In this document: in pieces, positions 42,136 through 50,623 of the stretch | Numbering within the stretch: position 1 is the stretch's first letter | Layout: every line of letters starts with the position of its first letter | Source of the DNA: Rohdeia mirabilis | Lineage (GTDB): Bacteria > Planctomycetota > UBA1135 > GCA-002686595 | Length of the DNA stretch: 64,000 bases | Direction of reading: 5' to 3' | Assembly: GCA_007750655.1 (NCBI GenBank) | Contig: CP036290.1 | Span: 310,001 to 374,000, forward strand | The notes under the pieces: model-generated | The model's input: only the letters and a program-made list of their open reading frames with translations | Told to the model about the DNA's origin: nothing | The model's database searches: none | Position numbers and translations under genes: made by a program

Positions 42136-43169
42136 ATCGCCCCGAGATTGCCACCGGCTCCGACCTGGCGCAGCGCGTCGGCCGTCTCCTCGAGCGGGTA
42201 GGTGCGCGCGACGACCGGATCGAGTCGGCCGTCCGCGAGCCAACCGCTCAGGAGCTCGAGATCGGCGGCGTTCGGCTTCGCGATCAGCCCGGCCATGCGC
42301 GGGCCACCGAACAGGGACAGCCACGCGGTGCGGCGCAGCTTGCCCGACACGGCCACGTAGCGACCGTTCGGCGTCAACGCGCGCCGGCAGGCGGCGACGG
42401 GCGCGCTGCCGATCATGTCGAGGATCACGTCCCAACGTTCGCAGCTCGTCGTGAAGTCGTCGGTCCGGCGATCGAGCACCGCGTCGGCTCCGTGAGCGAG
42501 CACGAACTCGTGCTTGGCCGCGCCGTCGAGACCCGTCACGTGCGCGCCGAGGATCTTCGCGATCGCCACCGCGGCCGAGCCCACCGCTCCGCCCGCTCCG
42601 ATCACGAGCACGCGCGGCGCGGGCCCCGTCCGACCGCTCGCGAGCCGTCCCACGTCCCGCAGCCCCTGCAACGCCGTGATCCCCGCGACGGGCGTGGCCG
42701 CGGCCTGTTCGTGCGTGACGCGCTCCGGCTTCGCGGCCAGATGCGTCTCGGGCACCGCCGTGAACTCCGCGAACCCACCGCCCTGGGGGGCCTCGCCGAA
42801 CACCGCGTCGCCGACCTCGAAGCGCGTGACGGCGGACCCGACGCGTTCGACCACGCCCGACAGGCCGTACCCGAGCACCGGCCGCCGGATCGTGAACACC
42901 CCCTGGTAGAGGCGGACCGCCACGGCCGGATCGGCGGTGAGCATCCGCCAGTCGCCCATCCCGACCACCGTGGCGCGCGTGCGCACGAGGACGTCGCGCG
43001 CGCCGACCGTCGGCAGCGGCAGGTCGCGCAGCTCGATCACGTCGGGCGTGCCGTAGCGCGCGTAGGTGGCGGCGCGCATGGTCGCGGGGAGGGCGGGCGG
43101 CGAGTCGGTGCGGGAGTCGGTCGGGGTGGCCATCGGAACGAGGATCGGGGCGGGAGCGGAGGCGGTCAT
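42108..43169 (-). CDS. Zinc-independent quinone oxidoreductase-like MDR protein
   Basis: 353 residues if started at 43169; ATGs at 43133 and 43079 (MRAATYARYG) are alternatives, and the last is closest to the family start. Features: GroES-like half with RTRATVVGMGDW and VLGYGLSGVVERVG; Rossmann half with VLVIGAGGAVGSAAVAIAKI and GADAVLDRRTDDF; then ILDMIGSAP and NGRYVAVSG. No catalytic-zinc Cys/His set is visible, which points to the NADPH:quinone reductase branch. The last residues IGTVSGT and the stop come from inverted-repeat copy B. Divergent from a TetR-type gene, with two operator-like palindromes between. Confidence 0.87.
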   Translation of the reverse strand: MTASAPAPILVPMATPTDSRTDSPPALPATMRAATYARYGTPDVIELRDLPLPTVGARDVLVRTRATVVGMGDWRMLTADPAVAVRLYQGVFTIRRPVLGYGLSGVVERVGSAVTRFEVGDAVFGEAPQGGGFAEFTAVPETHLAAKPERVTHEQAAATPVAGITALQGLRDVGRLASGRTGPAPRVLVIGAGGAVGSAAVAIAKILGAHVTGLDGAAKHEFVLAHGADAVLDRRTDDFTTSCERWDVILDMIGSAPVAACRRALTPNGRYVAVSGKLRRTAWLSLFGGPRMAGLIAKPNAADLELLSGWLADGRLDPVVARTYPLEETADALRQVGAGGNLGAIVIGTVSGT

Positions 43170-43300
43170 CGAAAGGTCGGGGGCGGGGCGCAGGTCGAGC
43201 GGCGGGGCGAGGGCAGGCGTTGCATCTGAGGTGGCGGCGTCTCGCGGTGGTCCCGGGCCGCGGGCCGCCGAGGCGGGGCTGCTGGGCGGCTCTTCATGGC

Positions 43301-43324
43301 TTACGCTGTAGGTTTACGCCGTAA
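43301..43324. promoter_or_regulatory. Tandem TetR-type operator candidates
   Basis: TTACGCCGTAA (43314-43324) is a perfect odd palindrome. TTACGCTGTAG (43301-43311) is an imperfect copy, 13 bp away centre to centre. They sit in the divergent space between the MDR oxidoreductase and the TetR gene, just before a TATGCT box at 43327-43332. This is the expected place for a repressor that controls both genes. Confidence 0.6.
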
Positions 43325-43467
43325 GGTATGCTCCCGCCCCGCGCCCGTCAACCCGCTACCAGCCTGCCCGCCAGCGCCGCCGACGACCGCTGGACCACCG
43401 CTCGGGCGTCGAACGGACCGGTGCGCCATCCACGACCGATCGGCCCGTCGCCCTTCCGAGCCCCCCG

Positions 43468-44121
43468 ATGCCCGAAGCCCGCACCCCCCTCACCCGCGAG
43501 CGCGTCCTCGCCGCCGCCCTCGAGCTGGCCGACGCCGACGGGCTCTCTGCCCTGTCCATGCGCCGACTCGGCCAGGCGCTCGGGGTGGAGGCGATGTCGC
43601 TCTACAACCACGTGCCCAACAAGGCCGCGATCCTCGACGGACTCGTGGACCTGGTCTTCGCCGAGATCGAGCTGCCCACGCCCGGCGAGCCCTGGAAGGA
43701 CGCCCTGCGCCGCCGCACCCACGCCGCGCGCGCCGTCCTGATGCGCCACCCGTGGGCGATCGGCCTGATGGACTCGCGCCGCAGCCCCGGCCTCGCGACC
43801 CTGCGCCACCACGACGCCGTGATCGGCTGTCTGCGCCTGGGCGGTTTCACCGTCGCCGGTGCGGCGCACGCGTTCTCGCTGATCGACAGCTACCTGTACG
43901 GCTTCGTGCTGCAGCACCAGGCCCTGCCCTTCGACGGCGAAGACGAGTTGGCCGAGGTCGGCGGGCAGATCATGGAAGGTCTGCCCGAGGGCGCGTTCCC
44001 GCACTTCGTCGAGCTCGCCACCGAGCACGCGCTGCAGCCCGGCTACGACTTCGGCGACGAGTTCGCGATCGGGCTCGAGGTGGTGCTCGACGGGATCGAG
44101 CGCGCGGCGACGTGGCAGTGA
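43468..44121 (+). CDS. TetR family transcriptional regulator
   Basis: 217 residues. N-terminal HTH: LTRERVLAAALELADADGLS, then ALSMRRLGQALGVEAMSLYN and HVPNKAAILDGL, the standard TetR recognition block (SLYNHVPNK). The C-terminal ligand domain resembles the TetR_C type (HAARAVLMRHPWAIGLMDSR). Probable repressor of the divergent oxidoreductase gene and of itself through the palindromes at 43301-43324. The TGA stop (44119-44121) lies within the first bases of inverted-repeat copy C. Confidence 0.92.
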   Translation: MPEARTPLTRERVLAAALELADADGLSALSMRRLGQALGVEAMSLYNHVPNKAAILDGLVDLVFAEIELPTPGEPWKDALRRRTHAARAVLMRHPWAIGLMDSRRSPGLATLRHHDAVIGCLRLGGFTVAGAAHAFSLIDSYLYGFVLQHQALPFDGEDELAEVGGQIMEGLPEGAFPHFVELATEHALQPGYDFGDEFAIGLEVVLDGIERAATWQ

Positions 44122-44228
44122 TCGGTACGGCGTCAGGCACGCAGCTGCCACCTGCCGCCAAAGTCGCTGCGAATCGCAGCGACGTCGGCGGCAGGTGGCA
44201 GCTGCGTGCCTGACGCCGTACCGATCAC
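44118..44228. repeat. Long inverted-repeat element, copy C
   Basis: Arms 44118-44159 and 44187-44228 are perfectly complementary over 42 bp. Core GGCGTCAGGCACG; inner section GCAGCTGCC pairs with GGCAGCTGC. The interior hairpin is 44163-44171 with 44175-44183, loop AAT. The left arm contains the stop of the TetR gene; the right arm abuts a gene fragment at 44233. Confidence 0.92.
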
Positions 44229-44232
44229 ACAG

Positions 44233-44283
44233 GCCGTGGCGGAGACGTTCTTCTCGATCGACGACGAACGTTCGAAGGGCGAG
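44233..44283 (+). pseudogene. Fragment of a small-lipoprotein gene homologous to 50028-50420
   Basis: About 17 codons read AVAETFFSIDDERSKGE, matching VVAETYFSIDDHRSEGE at residues 37-53 of the intact protein at 50028. DNA identity over this stretch is also high by eye. The frame has no start of its own and drifts afterwards, so this is a relic truncated at the edge of repeat copy C. The rest of the gap to 44566 shows nothing else I can name. Confidence 0.6.
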
Positions 44284-44566
44284 ACCTCGAGTCCAAACCA
44301 TCGTGCAGTGCTCATGTCGGACCCAACCGGCACGGTCGGTCGGTGCCGTGCGAGCGCGAGGCCGTCCGTGATGCGAGCGCTGGTGAGAGGTGGACCTGGG
44401 TCCGAACGGCCGGAAGCGCCCTCCAGCGCCCCAGCCTCGATCGGACCGTCGCGCGCGACCCGATTCGCCAGAGGTGTTGCGAGCGGCCCCCCACCTTCGC
44501 ACTCCCGTGTTCCAATGCGTCGTCCGCTCCTCTGCCCTTGCCCGGGCTCCACACGCCCTTTCGTCC

Positions 44567-47164
44567 ATGGCCATTTCGATCCGAACGGGGTCGCGCGGAT
44601 GCACGGCATTCGCCGCCGCCCTCGCTCTCGCACTCCTGCTCGCTCCCGACGCCTCCGCTCGCGTTTCGCGCGACGACAGCGCGTCCTCCACCGACCTCGG
44701 CGGCGGTTCGCCGGGCACGGCGCAGGTCCCCCAGGTCGTCTTCACGGGCTCGCCCGTCGTGGGCCGACCGTTCCGACTGCAGGTGGAATCGGCGGCGGCG
44801 AACGCGCCCGGACTGATGGGCTTCAGCGTGACCCAGGTCCCCGTGCCGCTGCCCGAGTTCGACGCGATCGTGCATCCCGGCCTGCCCCTGTTCCGGCTCA
44901 AGTCCTTCGTCACCGACAGCGGCGGAGCGACGCCCGTCGGACTCGGCCTCCCGACCGTCGGCAGCGAGTACCTCGGCGTGGAGTTCGTGGTGCAAGCGTT
45001 CGTCGCCGACCCGCTGGCCCTCGGCGGACTCGCGTTCTCGGACGCGCGCCGGATCCGGTTGGGCGAGGTGCCGGAGGCGCCGCTCCTGCCGTTGCCGGTC
45101 TCGCGCACGGGTGGACGGGTCTACGACGTCGTGAGCGCGCAGTTCGACGGCGACGAGCACATGGACCTCCTCGTGTCCATCTACTTGCAGGATCGAGTCC
45201 TGGCCATGTCCGGGCGCGGGGACGGGACGTTCGAGACACTCGCCGAGTTCACGTTCCCGATGTCCCCGCTGGCCTCGAAGGAGATTCTCGCCCAGGACTT
45301 CGACGGCGACGGGAACGACGACGTCCTCGTCCTCGCGAACGGTCTCGGCTACCTCTACCTGAACGACGGCCAGGGAGGATTCGGTCTCGAGCAGGTGGTG
45401 CAGGTCGGGGGCGTCGGCTTCGCGGCCGCTGCGGCCGACCTCGATGGGGACGGCCTGCTCGATCTCGTCGTCGCGAACTCCTCGACCGTCTCCGTCCCGC
45501 GCGGCCACGGCGACGGGACGTTCGGGCTGCCGTTCGCCTACGCGGTCGGAGCGAACCCGACTTCGATCGCCGTGGCCGACTTCGACTCCGACGGTGATCA
45601 GGATCTCGTGGTGGCGAACTCGGGTTCGGACGACATCACGATCCTCTTCAACGACGGTGCAAGTGTCTTCCTGCAGTCGCTCACGCTGCCCGCGAGGAAC
45701 ACGCCCGAAGAGGTCCGCACGGCCGACGTGGATGGCGACGGCCTGCTCGACATCGTGCTCGTGCACCACAACGACCTGTTTGCGTCGGTCTGGCTCTCCG
45801 ACGGCGTCGGTGGGTTCTCGGAGCGGATCGACTCGCCGGCCGGCCTGGACGTGTGCGCGCTTCTGGACATCGACGGCGACGGGCAGCTCGATCTGCTCAC
45901 TCGCTCCGGCACTTCACCGTTCGCCGTCGAGCTCCTGTACGGCGACGGCGCGGGCAGCTTCGGCGACTCGGAGATCCGTTCGGTCGGCGCGGCGGCGTTC
46001 GTGTCCGCCGTCGAGGATTTCGACCTGGACGGGCGACTCGACGTCGCGATCGGCACGCGCGCGGGCGGGCAGAGCGCCGACGGCTACGAGGTGATGACGC
46101 TGATGGGGCGGAGCGAGGACGCCTTCCTCGCTCTCGATCCCTTGCCCGAACTCGACGCCAGGCCGCGCGACGCCGCCGGTGGAGATCTCGACGGCGATGG
46201 CCACCAGGACCTCGTCCTCCTGCTCGAAGACCTCGACGACGTCGGGCTGACGATCCTGCGCGGCGACGGAACGGGCGCGCTCGTCGAATGGAACACCATC
46301 GGCCCGGGAAGCAACCTGCGCGAGATCGCCCTGCGCGACGTGGATCAGGACGGCGTCCTCGACATCGTCGGCGCCGGCTGGTCGAGCGACGACGTGCGTG
46401 TGTTCATCGGCACAGGCGACGGAACCTTCGCGGCTCCGCTCCTGTTGCCGGGCGGCGACAGCGTGATCGGGATCGCGGTCGGCGACATCGACGGCGACGG
46501 GATCGTCGACATCGCCAACAGCGCCGAGGACGACGACCAGGTGCGCGTGCACCTCGGACTCGGCGGCGGCGCGTTCGCGGCGCCGCTCGTGTGGCCGGTC
46601 GCCAGCGAGCCGGTCGACGTGCATCTCGAGGACCTCGACGGCGACGGGGTCTGCGAACTGCTGGTCCTGTGCGCCGGCGCGTCCGTCCTCGAGGTCCACG
46701 AGTTCGGCGTCGGCGGATCGACGCTCGTCCAGTCCACCGCGGTGCTTCCCGACTCGACTCGCATCTTCACCGAGGACCTCGACGGCGACGGTGCCATGGA
46801 CGTCGCCGTCCGCGCGTGGGAGTTGGTGTCGCTCCACGCGAACACCGGCTCGGGCGTGCTCGCCCTCGGATTCCAGGTGCCGCTCGGCACCGGGGACGGT
46901 CCGATCGCGATCGTGGACGTCGACGGCGACGGTCTGCGCGACCTCGTCGCTTCCGACGGGATGCTCTCCTCGCAGTTCCCGCGGCTCGTCGTCCGCATGC
47001 AGACGCCCGGACAGGGCTTCGCTCCCGGTCGGTTCTACGCCTGCGGCAAGAACATGAACATCGTGGTCGCGGTCGACCTCGACTCGGACGGCATCGCCGA
47101 CATCGTCACGCTCTCGCGGAACGAGGAGATCGGCTACGTCCTGCGCGGAGCACTCCTGCGATGA
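44567..47164 (+). CDS. Secreted VCBS/FG-GAP protein, first of a coupled paralogous pair
   Basis: 865 residues. The ATG at 44567 begins a signal peptide (MAISIRTGSRGCTAFAAALA, cleavage near DASA). Residues 35-170 resemble the C-terminal module of the 6662, 13723 and 50624 proteins, here at the N-terminus (FVVQAFVADPLALGG then SDARRIRLG). The rest is about fourteen VCBS/FG-GAP units with loops such as DFDGDGNDDVLVLANG, DVDGDGLLDIVLVHHN and DIDGDGIVDIANSAED, predicted to fold as calcium-bound beta-propellers. Exported; ligand unknown. It ends in ATGA, shared with the start of the next gene. Confidence 0.82.
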   Translation: MAISIRTGSRGCTAFAAALALALLLAPDASARVSRDDSASSTDLGGGSPGTAQVPQVVFTGSPVVGRPFRLQVESAAANAPGLMGFSVTQVPVPLPEFDAIVHPGLPLFRLKSFVTDSGGATPVGLGLPTVGSEYLGVEFVVQAFVADPLALGGLAFSDARRIRLGEVPEAPLLPLPVSRTGGRVYDVVSAQFDGDEHMDLLVSIYLQDRVLAMSGRGDGTFETLAEFTFPMSPLASKEILAQDFDGDGNDDVLVLANGLGYLYLNDGQGGFGLEQVVQVGGVGFAAAAADLDGDGLLDLVVANSSTVSVPRGHGDGTFGLPFAYAVGANPTSIAVADFDSDGDQDLVVANSGSDDITILFNDGASVFLQSLTLPARNTPEEVRTADVDGDGLLDIVLVHHNDLFASVWLSDGVGGFSERIDSPAGLDVCALLDIDGDGQLDLLTRSGTSPFAVELLYGDGAGSFGDSEIRSVGAAAFVSAVEDFDLDGRLDVAIGTRAGGQSADGYEVMTLMGRSEDAFLALDPLPELDARPRDAAGGDLDGDGHQDLVLLLEDLDDVGLTILRGDGTGALVEWNTIGPGSNLREIALRDVDQDGVLDIVGAGWSSDDVRVFIGTGDGTFAAPLLLPGGDSVIGIAVGDIDGDGIVDIANSAEDDDQVRVHLGLGGGAFAAPLVWPVASEPVDVHLEDLDGDGVCELLVLCAGASVLEVHEFGVGGSTLVQSTAVLPDSTRIFTEDLDGDGAMDVAVRAWELVSLHANTGSGVLALGFQVPLGTGDGPIAIVDVDGDGLRDLVASDGMLSSQFPRLVVRMQTPGQGFAPGRFYACGKNMNIVVAVDLDSDGIADIVTLSRNEEIGYVLRGALLR

Positions 47165-49884
47165 GAACCAACCGCTCCAGTCGTTCTACGCTCACCTCTC
47201 CGCTCGCCATCGAATCCGTGAACCGTACTCGTATCTGCGCTTGCCACCGCACCCGCCTCAGCACCGACGACGGTCGACGCGCGCCCGATCGCGAGGCGCG
47301 CGCCGCGATCACGGCCGCCGGTTCGCGCGTCGCCTCGGGGCTGCTGACCGCCGCGGCGCTGCTCATCGCGACCAGTGCGTTCGCTGCGCCCGCCGGCGCA
47401 CAGACCACCTGTTCGACCGCGGCCGACTCCGCGAACCTCGGCGGCGGCAGCAGCGGAGCGTTCGGACAGCCGCGGCTCACGTACGTCGGCGCGCCGATCC
47501 TGGGCGGAACGATGCGCATCCTCGTCACCCACGGTCCCGCGTTCGGCGTCGGCGGCTTCGCGTTCGGCAACACCTCGATCCCCGTGGCGCTGCCGAGCTA
47601 CGACGCCGTCGCCCACCCCTCCGCGCCCTTCTTCGCGAGCGGGATCTTCACGCTCGACGCGGACGGCCGCTCGTCCAAGTTGCTCGGCGCCAGCGTGCTC
47701 GATCCGTCGCTGTGCGGCGTGTCGTTCGTCGGCCAGGCCGTCGTCGTCGACGCGACCGCCGTGGGTGGCTTGGCGTTCACCGACGCGCGCCAGTACGTGC
47801 TCGGCGACGTGTCGGGCGACTCGCTGTTCGACCAGGAGGTGTTCCCGACCGGATCCCTTGGGCGCGAACAGGTGCTGGCGGACTTCGACGGAGACGGCAT
47901 CCGCGACGTGGCGGTCGTCTCCGGCGGTTCGACGTCCATCGCGGTGCTCCTCGGGATCGGGAACGGTCGCTTCGAGCCGAGTTGGTCGAGCCCCGTGCCG
48001 GCGAACGCGACCGACATCGACGCCGCCGATCTGGACGGGGACGGAGTGGTCGACCTGGTGGCGTGCGTGGAGGCGATCGACCTGGTGCAGGTCTTCCTCG
48101 GACTGGGAGACGGGACGTTCCAGGCACTCGTTCCGTTCGCGTCGGGCGGCGACGAACCGGCGGACCTGGTGATCGCCGAACTGAACGGCGACCTGGTTCC
48201 CGACCTCGCGCTCGCGCACCGTCGGTCCGACGAGGTCACCGTGTGGTTCGGTCAGGGCGGCGGGCTGTTCGGTGCGCCGAGTGCGCTCGTGCTGACGTCG
48301 TCGGAGGGCCCGACCGGGATCCGCGCCGCCGACATGGACGCCGACGGGGACCTCGACATCGTGCTCGTCTCGACCGATGTCGACGGCCTGACGATCTGCA
48401 CGAACGACGGTACGGGCGCGCTGACCGAGTCCGGATTCGCGCCCTTCTTCTTCCTGAAGGACCAGGTGCGCGTCGCGGACATGGACGGCGACGGAGCGCT
48501 CGACGCGATCGCGGTGGTTCCGCAGATCACTGGCCGCGTCGTGATCGCGTTCGGTGACGGCGCCGGCGGCTTCACCGGGATCAGCGAGAAGTCGTTCGAC
48601 CTGGTGAGCGAGCGTTTCGACGTCGGCGATATCGACGGCGATGGCGAGCTGGACGTCCTCGTCGTGGACGACAATCGGTTCGAGGCGGTGATCCTGCGCG
48701 GCCTGGGCGGCGGGGTTCTCGCGGACGGAGCGACGTTCGACCTGCCCGCCGCGGGCGCGTCGGTCGCGCTCGAGGACGTGGACGCGGACGGGTGGCTGGA
48801 CACGGTGATCTGCGCCGCGGACGTCCCGAACCTGCTCGTCGTGCCCGGCGACGGAACCGGCGGCCTGGTCGAACCGACGCGCACGTTCGTGACCGGTGGT
48901 GGGGTGGCGTTCGCGCGCGGCGACCTCGACCACGACGGCGACGACGACCTGGTCGTGGTGCGCGGCGCGGGAGGCGTGCTCGCGACGCTCCTCAACGGCG
49001 GAGCGGGCGCGCTGTCCGCACCCGTCAACCATCCGATGCCGGGCAACGGCAAGCACGTCGCGCTCGGGCGGATCGACGGCGACGGCTTCCTGGACGCGGC
49101 CGTGCCGTCACCGGCCGAGGACGGCGTGCAGGTCCTGCTCGGCCTGGGGAACGGCGGCTTCGGCCTGCCCGTCTTCGTGGCCGTCGGCAGCACTCCGCGC
49201 TGCGTCGCTCTGGACGACGTGGACGGCGACGGCCTCGTCGATCTGCTCACGGGCTCTCCCACCGGCGTCACGATCCGCCCCGGCAACGGCGACGGGACGT
49301 TCGGACTCGAGGTGGGCTACGCGACCGCAGCCGTCGAACGCCTCATCGTCGCCGACCTGAACGCCGACGGCCTGCCCGACGTGGTCACGGCGCACCGCGT
49401 CTCGGGCGACGTGGGCGTCCTGCTCGGACAGGTGGGTGGAACGCTCGCGCCCGTCCAGACGACGTCGATGGGGACCGGACCGAGCGGCCTCGTCGTCCAG
49501 GACTTCGACGGCGACGGCGTGCTCGACGTGGCGACGGCCAACCGCGGCAGCGACGACCTCTCCGTCCGACTAGGCATCGGCGACGGGACCTTCGCGGCCG
49601 AGCAGCGCTACCCCGGCGGGTTCGAGCCGCGGTCGATCGTCTCGGGCGACTGGAACGGCGACGGAAGCCTGGACCTGGCCGTGTGCCACGGGTCGAGCGG
49701 CGACGTGTGGGTCTACCGCGGTCGTGGCAACGGTGGGTTCCTGCCGGCGCTGCGCTTCGCCGTGGACGAGTCGTGCGTCGCGCTCGCCAGCGCGGACCTC
49801 GACGGCGACGGGGTGGACGATCTGGTGGTCGTGGACGAGGCGATCTCGATGGCGACGCTTTTGATCGGGCGGTTGTTCGACTGA
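47161..49884 (+). CDS. Secreted VCBS/FG-GAP protein, second of a coupled paralogous pair
   Basis: 907 residues. The start ATG overlaps the stop of the preceding gene by 4 nt (ATGA), so translation is probably coupled. A 50-residue basic leader precedes the hydrophobic signal core (VASGLLTAAALLIATSAFAA, cleavage near AGAQT). The N-terminal module (PRLTYVGAPILGGTMRILVT, FVGQAVVVDATAVGG, TDARQYVLG) is the same as in the upstream gene. VCBS units follow to the end (DFDGDGIRDVAVVSGG, DLDGDGVVDLVACVEA, DFDGDGVLDVATANRG). Same length class and domain order as the partner, so tandem duplication is likely. Function inferred as surface binding. Confidence 0.82.
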   Translation: MRTNRSSRSTLTSPLAIESVNRTRICACHRTRLSTDDGRRAPDREARAAITAAGSRVASGLLTAAALLIATSAFAAPAGAQTTCSTAADSANLGGGSSGAFGQPRLTYVGAPILGGTMRILVTHGPAFGVGGFAFGNTSIPVALPSYDAVAHPSAPFFASGIFTLDADGRSSKLLGASVLDPSLCGVSFVGQAVVVDATAVGGLAFTDARQYVLGDVSGDSLFDQEVFPTGSLGREQVLADFDGDGIRDVAVVSGGSTSIAVLLGIGNGRFEPSWSSPVPANATDIDAADLDGDGVVDLVACVEAIDLVQVFLGLGDGTFQALVPFASGGDEPADLVIAELNGDLVPDLALAHRRSDEVTVWFGQGGGLFGAPSALVLTSSEGPTGIRAADMDADGDLDIVLVSTDVDGLTICTNDGTGALTESGFAPFFFLKDQVRVADMDGDGALDAIAVVPQITGRVVIAFGDGAGGFTGISEKSFDLVSERFDVGDIDGDGELDVLVVDDNRFEAVILRGLGGGVLADGATFDLPAAGASVALEDVDADGWLDTVICAADVPNLLVVPGDGTGGLVEPTRTFVTGGGVAFARGDLDHDGDDDLVVVRGAGGVLATLLNGGAGALSAPVNHPMPGNGKHVALGRIDGDGFLDAAVPSPAEDGVQVLLGLGNGGFGLPVFVAVGSTPRCVALDDVDGDGLVDLLTGSPTGVTIRPGNGDGTFGLEVGYATAAVERLIVADLNADGLPDVVTAHRVSGDVGVLLGQVGGTLAPVQTTSMGTGPSGLVVQDFDGDGVLDVATANRGSDDLSVRLGIGDGTFAAEQRYPGGFEPRSIVSGDWNGDGSLDLAVCHGSSGDVWVYRGRGNGGFLPALRFAVDESCVALASADLDGDGVDDLVVVDEAISMATLLIGRLFD

Positions 49885-49982
49885 CGCGCCGGCGGCGTCG
49901 CCCGCGGCACAGTTGCGGCAGGGCGGCGGCCGTGCCGCGTTGGGCGCCGGCATCCCTCTCGGCCTCTTCCCGGCGCCGTCGG

Positions 49983-50015
49983 TGGCGGATTCGTGACGGG
50001 CGCCGTACCGATCAC
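49983..50015 (-). repeat. Remnant of one arm of the long inverted-repeat element
   Basis: Read on the minus strand, the first 15 bases (GTGATCGGTACGGCG) are identical to the outer arm of copy C. The next 18 match only in part (ACG, GCCACC). No partner arm is present. It lies just upstream of the small lipoprotein gene whose relative follows copy C. Confidence 0.55.
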
Positions 50016-50021
50016 TACCAT
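50016..50021 (+). promoter_or_regulatory. Candidate -10 box TACCAT with leaderless spacing
   Basis: TACCAT is followed by GGCGCG (6 nt) and the ATG at 50028 of the small lipoprotein gene. It directly joins the repeat remnant at 49983-50015. Confidence 0.45.
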
Positions 50022-50027
50022 GGCGCG

Positions 50028-50420
50028 ATGGGACCGCGCCTGCTCCACGTCGTGCTGTTCGCCCTCTCGCTCGCCAGCGCCGGCTGCATGCCGGGCCAGC
50101 GCCTGCTCGACGCCCGCATCGAAGTGGACGGGGCGGTCGTGGCCGAGACGTACTTCTCGATCGACGACCACCGCTCCGAGGGCGAGGCCTGGAGCCGACT
50201 CGACGGCGCGGTGTTCGAGGCGGTGGGCGCGGGCCTGCCAGCTCCGGACGCCGAGGGGCGCGTCGAACTGACGGGTGCGATCGGCCTCGTGCTCGACCAC
50301 GCCGGCGACCCGTTCGTGGGTGCCGAGCTCGTGGTGCTGCTGCTCGTGCCAGACGCCGCGGGTTCCGGTGGCTGGTGCCTCGCGCCGGGCGAAGTGGAGC
50401 GCACGCGGCCGCCGAAATGA
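50028..50420 (+). CDS. Small lipoprotein of unknown function
   Basis: 130 residues. Signal MGPRLLHVVLFALSLASAGC with lipobox ASAGC, Cys20. The mature part (RLLDARIEVDGAVVAETYFS) is beta-rich and ends in a Pro/Arg tail (EVERTRPPK). I do not recognise a family. A 17-codon relic of a relative lies next to inverted repeat copy C at 44233, which shows the gene has been duplicated in this region. Confidence 0.65.
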   Translation: MGPRLLHVVLFALSLASAGCMPGQRLLDARIEVDGAVVAETYFSIDDHRSEGEAWSRLDGAVFEAVGAGLPAPDAEGRVELTGAIGLVLDHAGDPFVGAELVVLLLVPDAAGSGGWCLAPGEVERTRPPK

Positions 50421-50623
50421 ACGTGTTGGGCTCGGCGCGACAGGTGCCGAGTGCGTGCCCGGCGCCGAACCGATCGATCCAGGGCCGCGGTGGGGCACGG
50501 AAGCCCGAGTTTCGATCCCCGCGTACGTTCGTTCAGCGTTGCAATGGGCGCCTGCCTCCTGCCGATCGCCCACAGGCCGACGGGAGGACTGCCCACCTGC
50601 CCCCGAGGACGCTCGCCCCCCCC

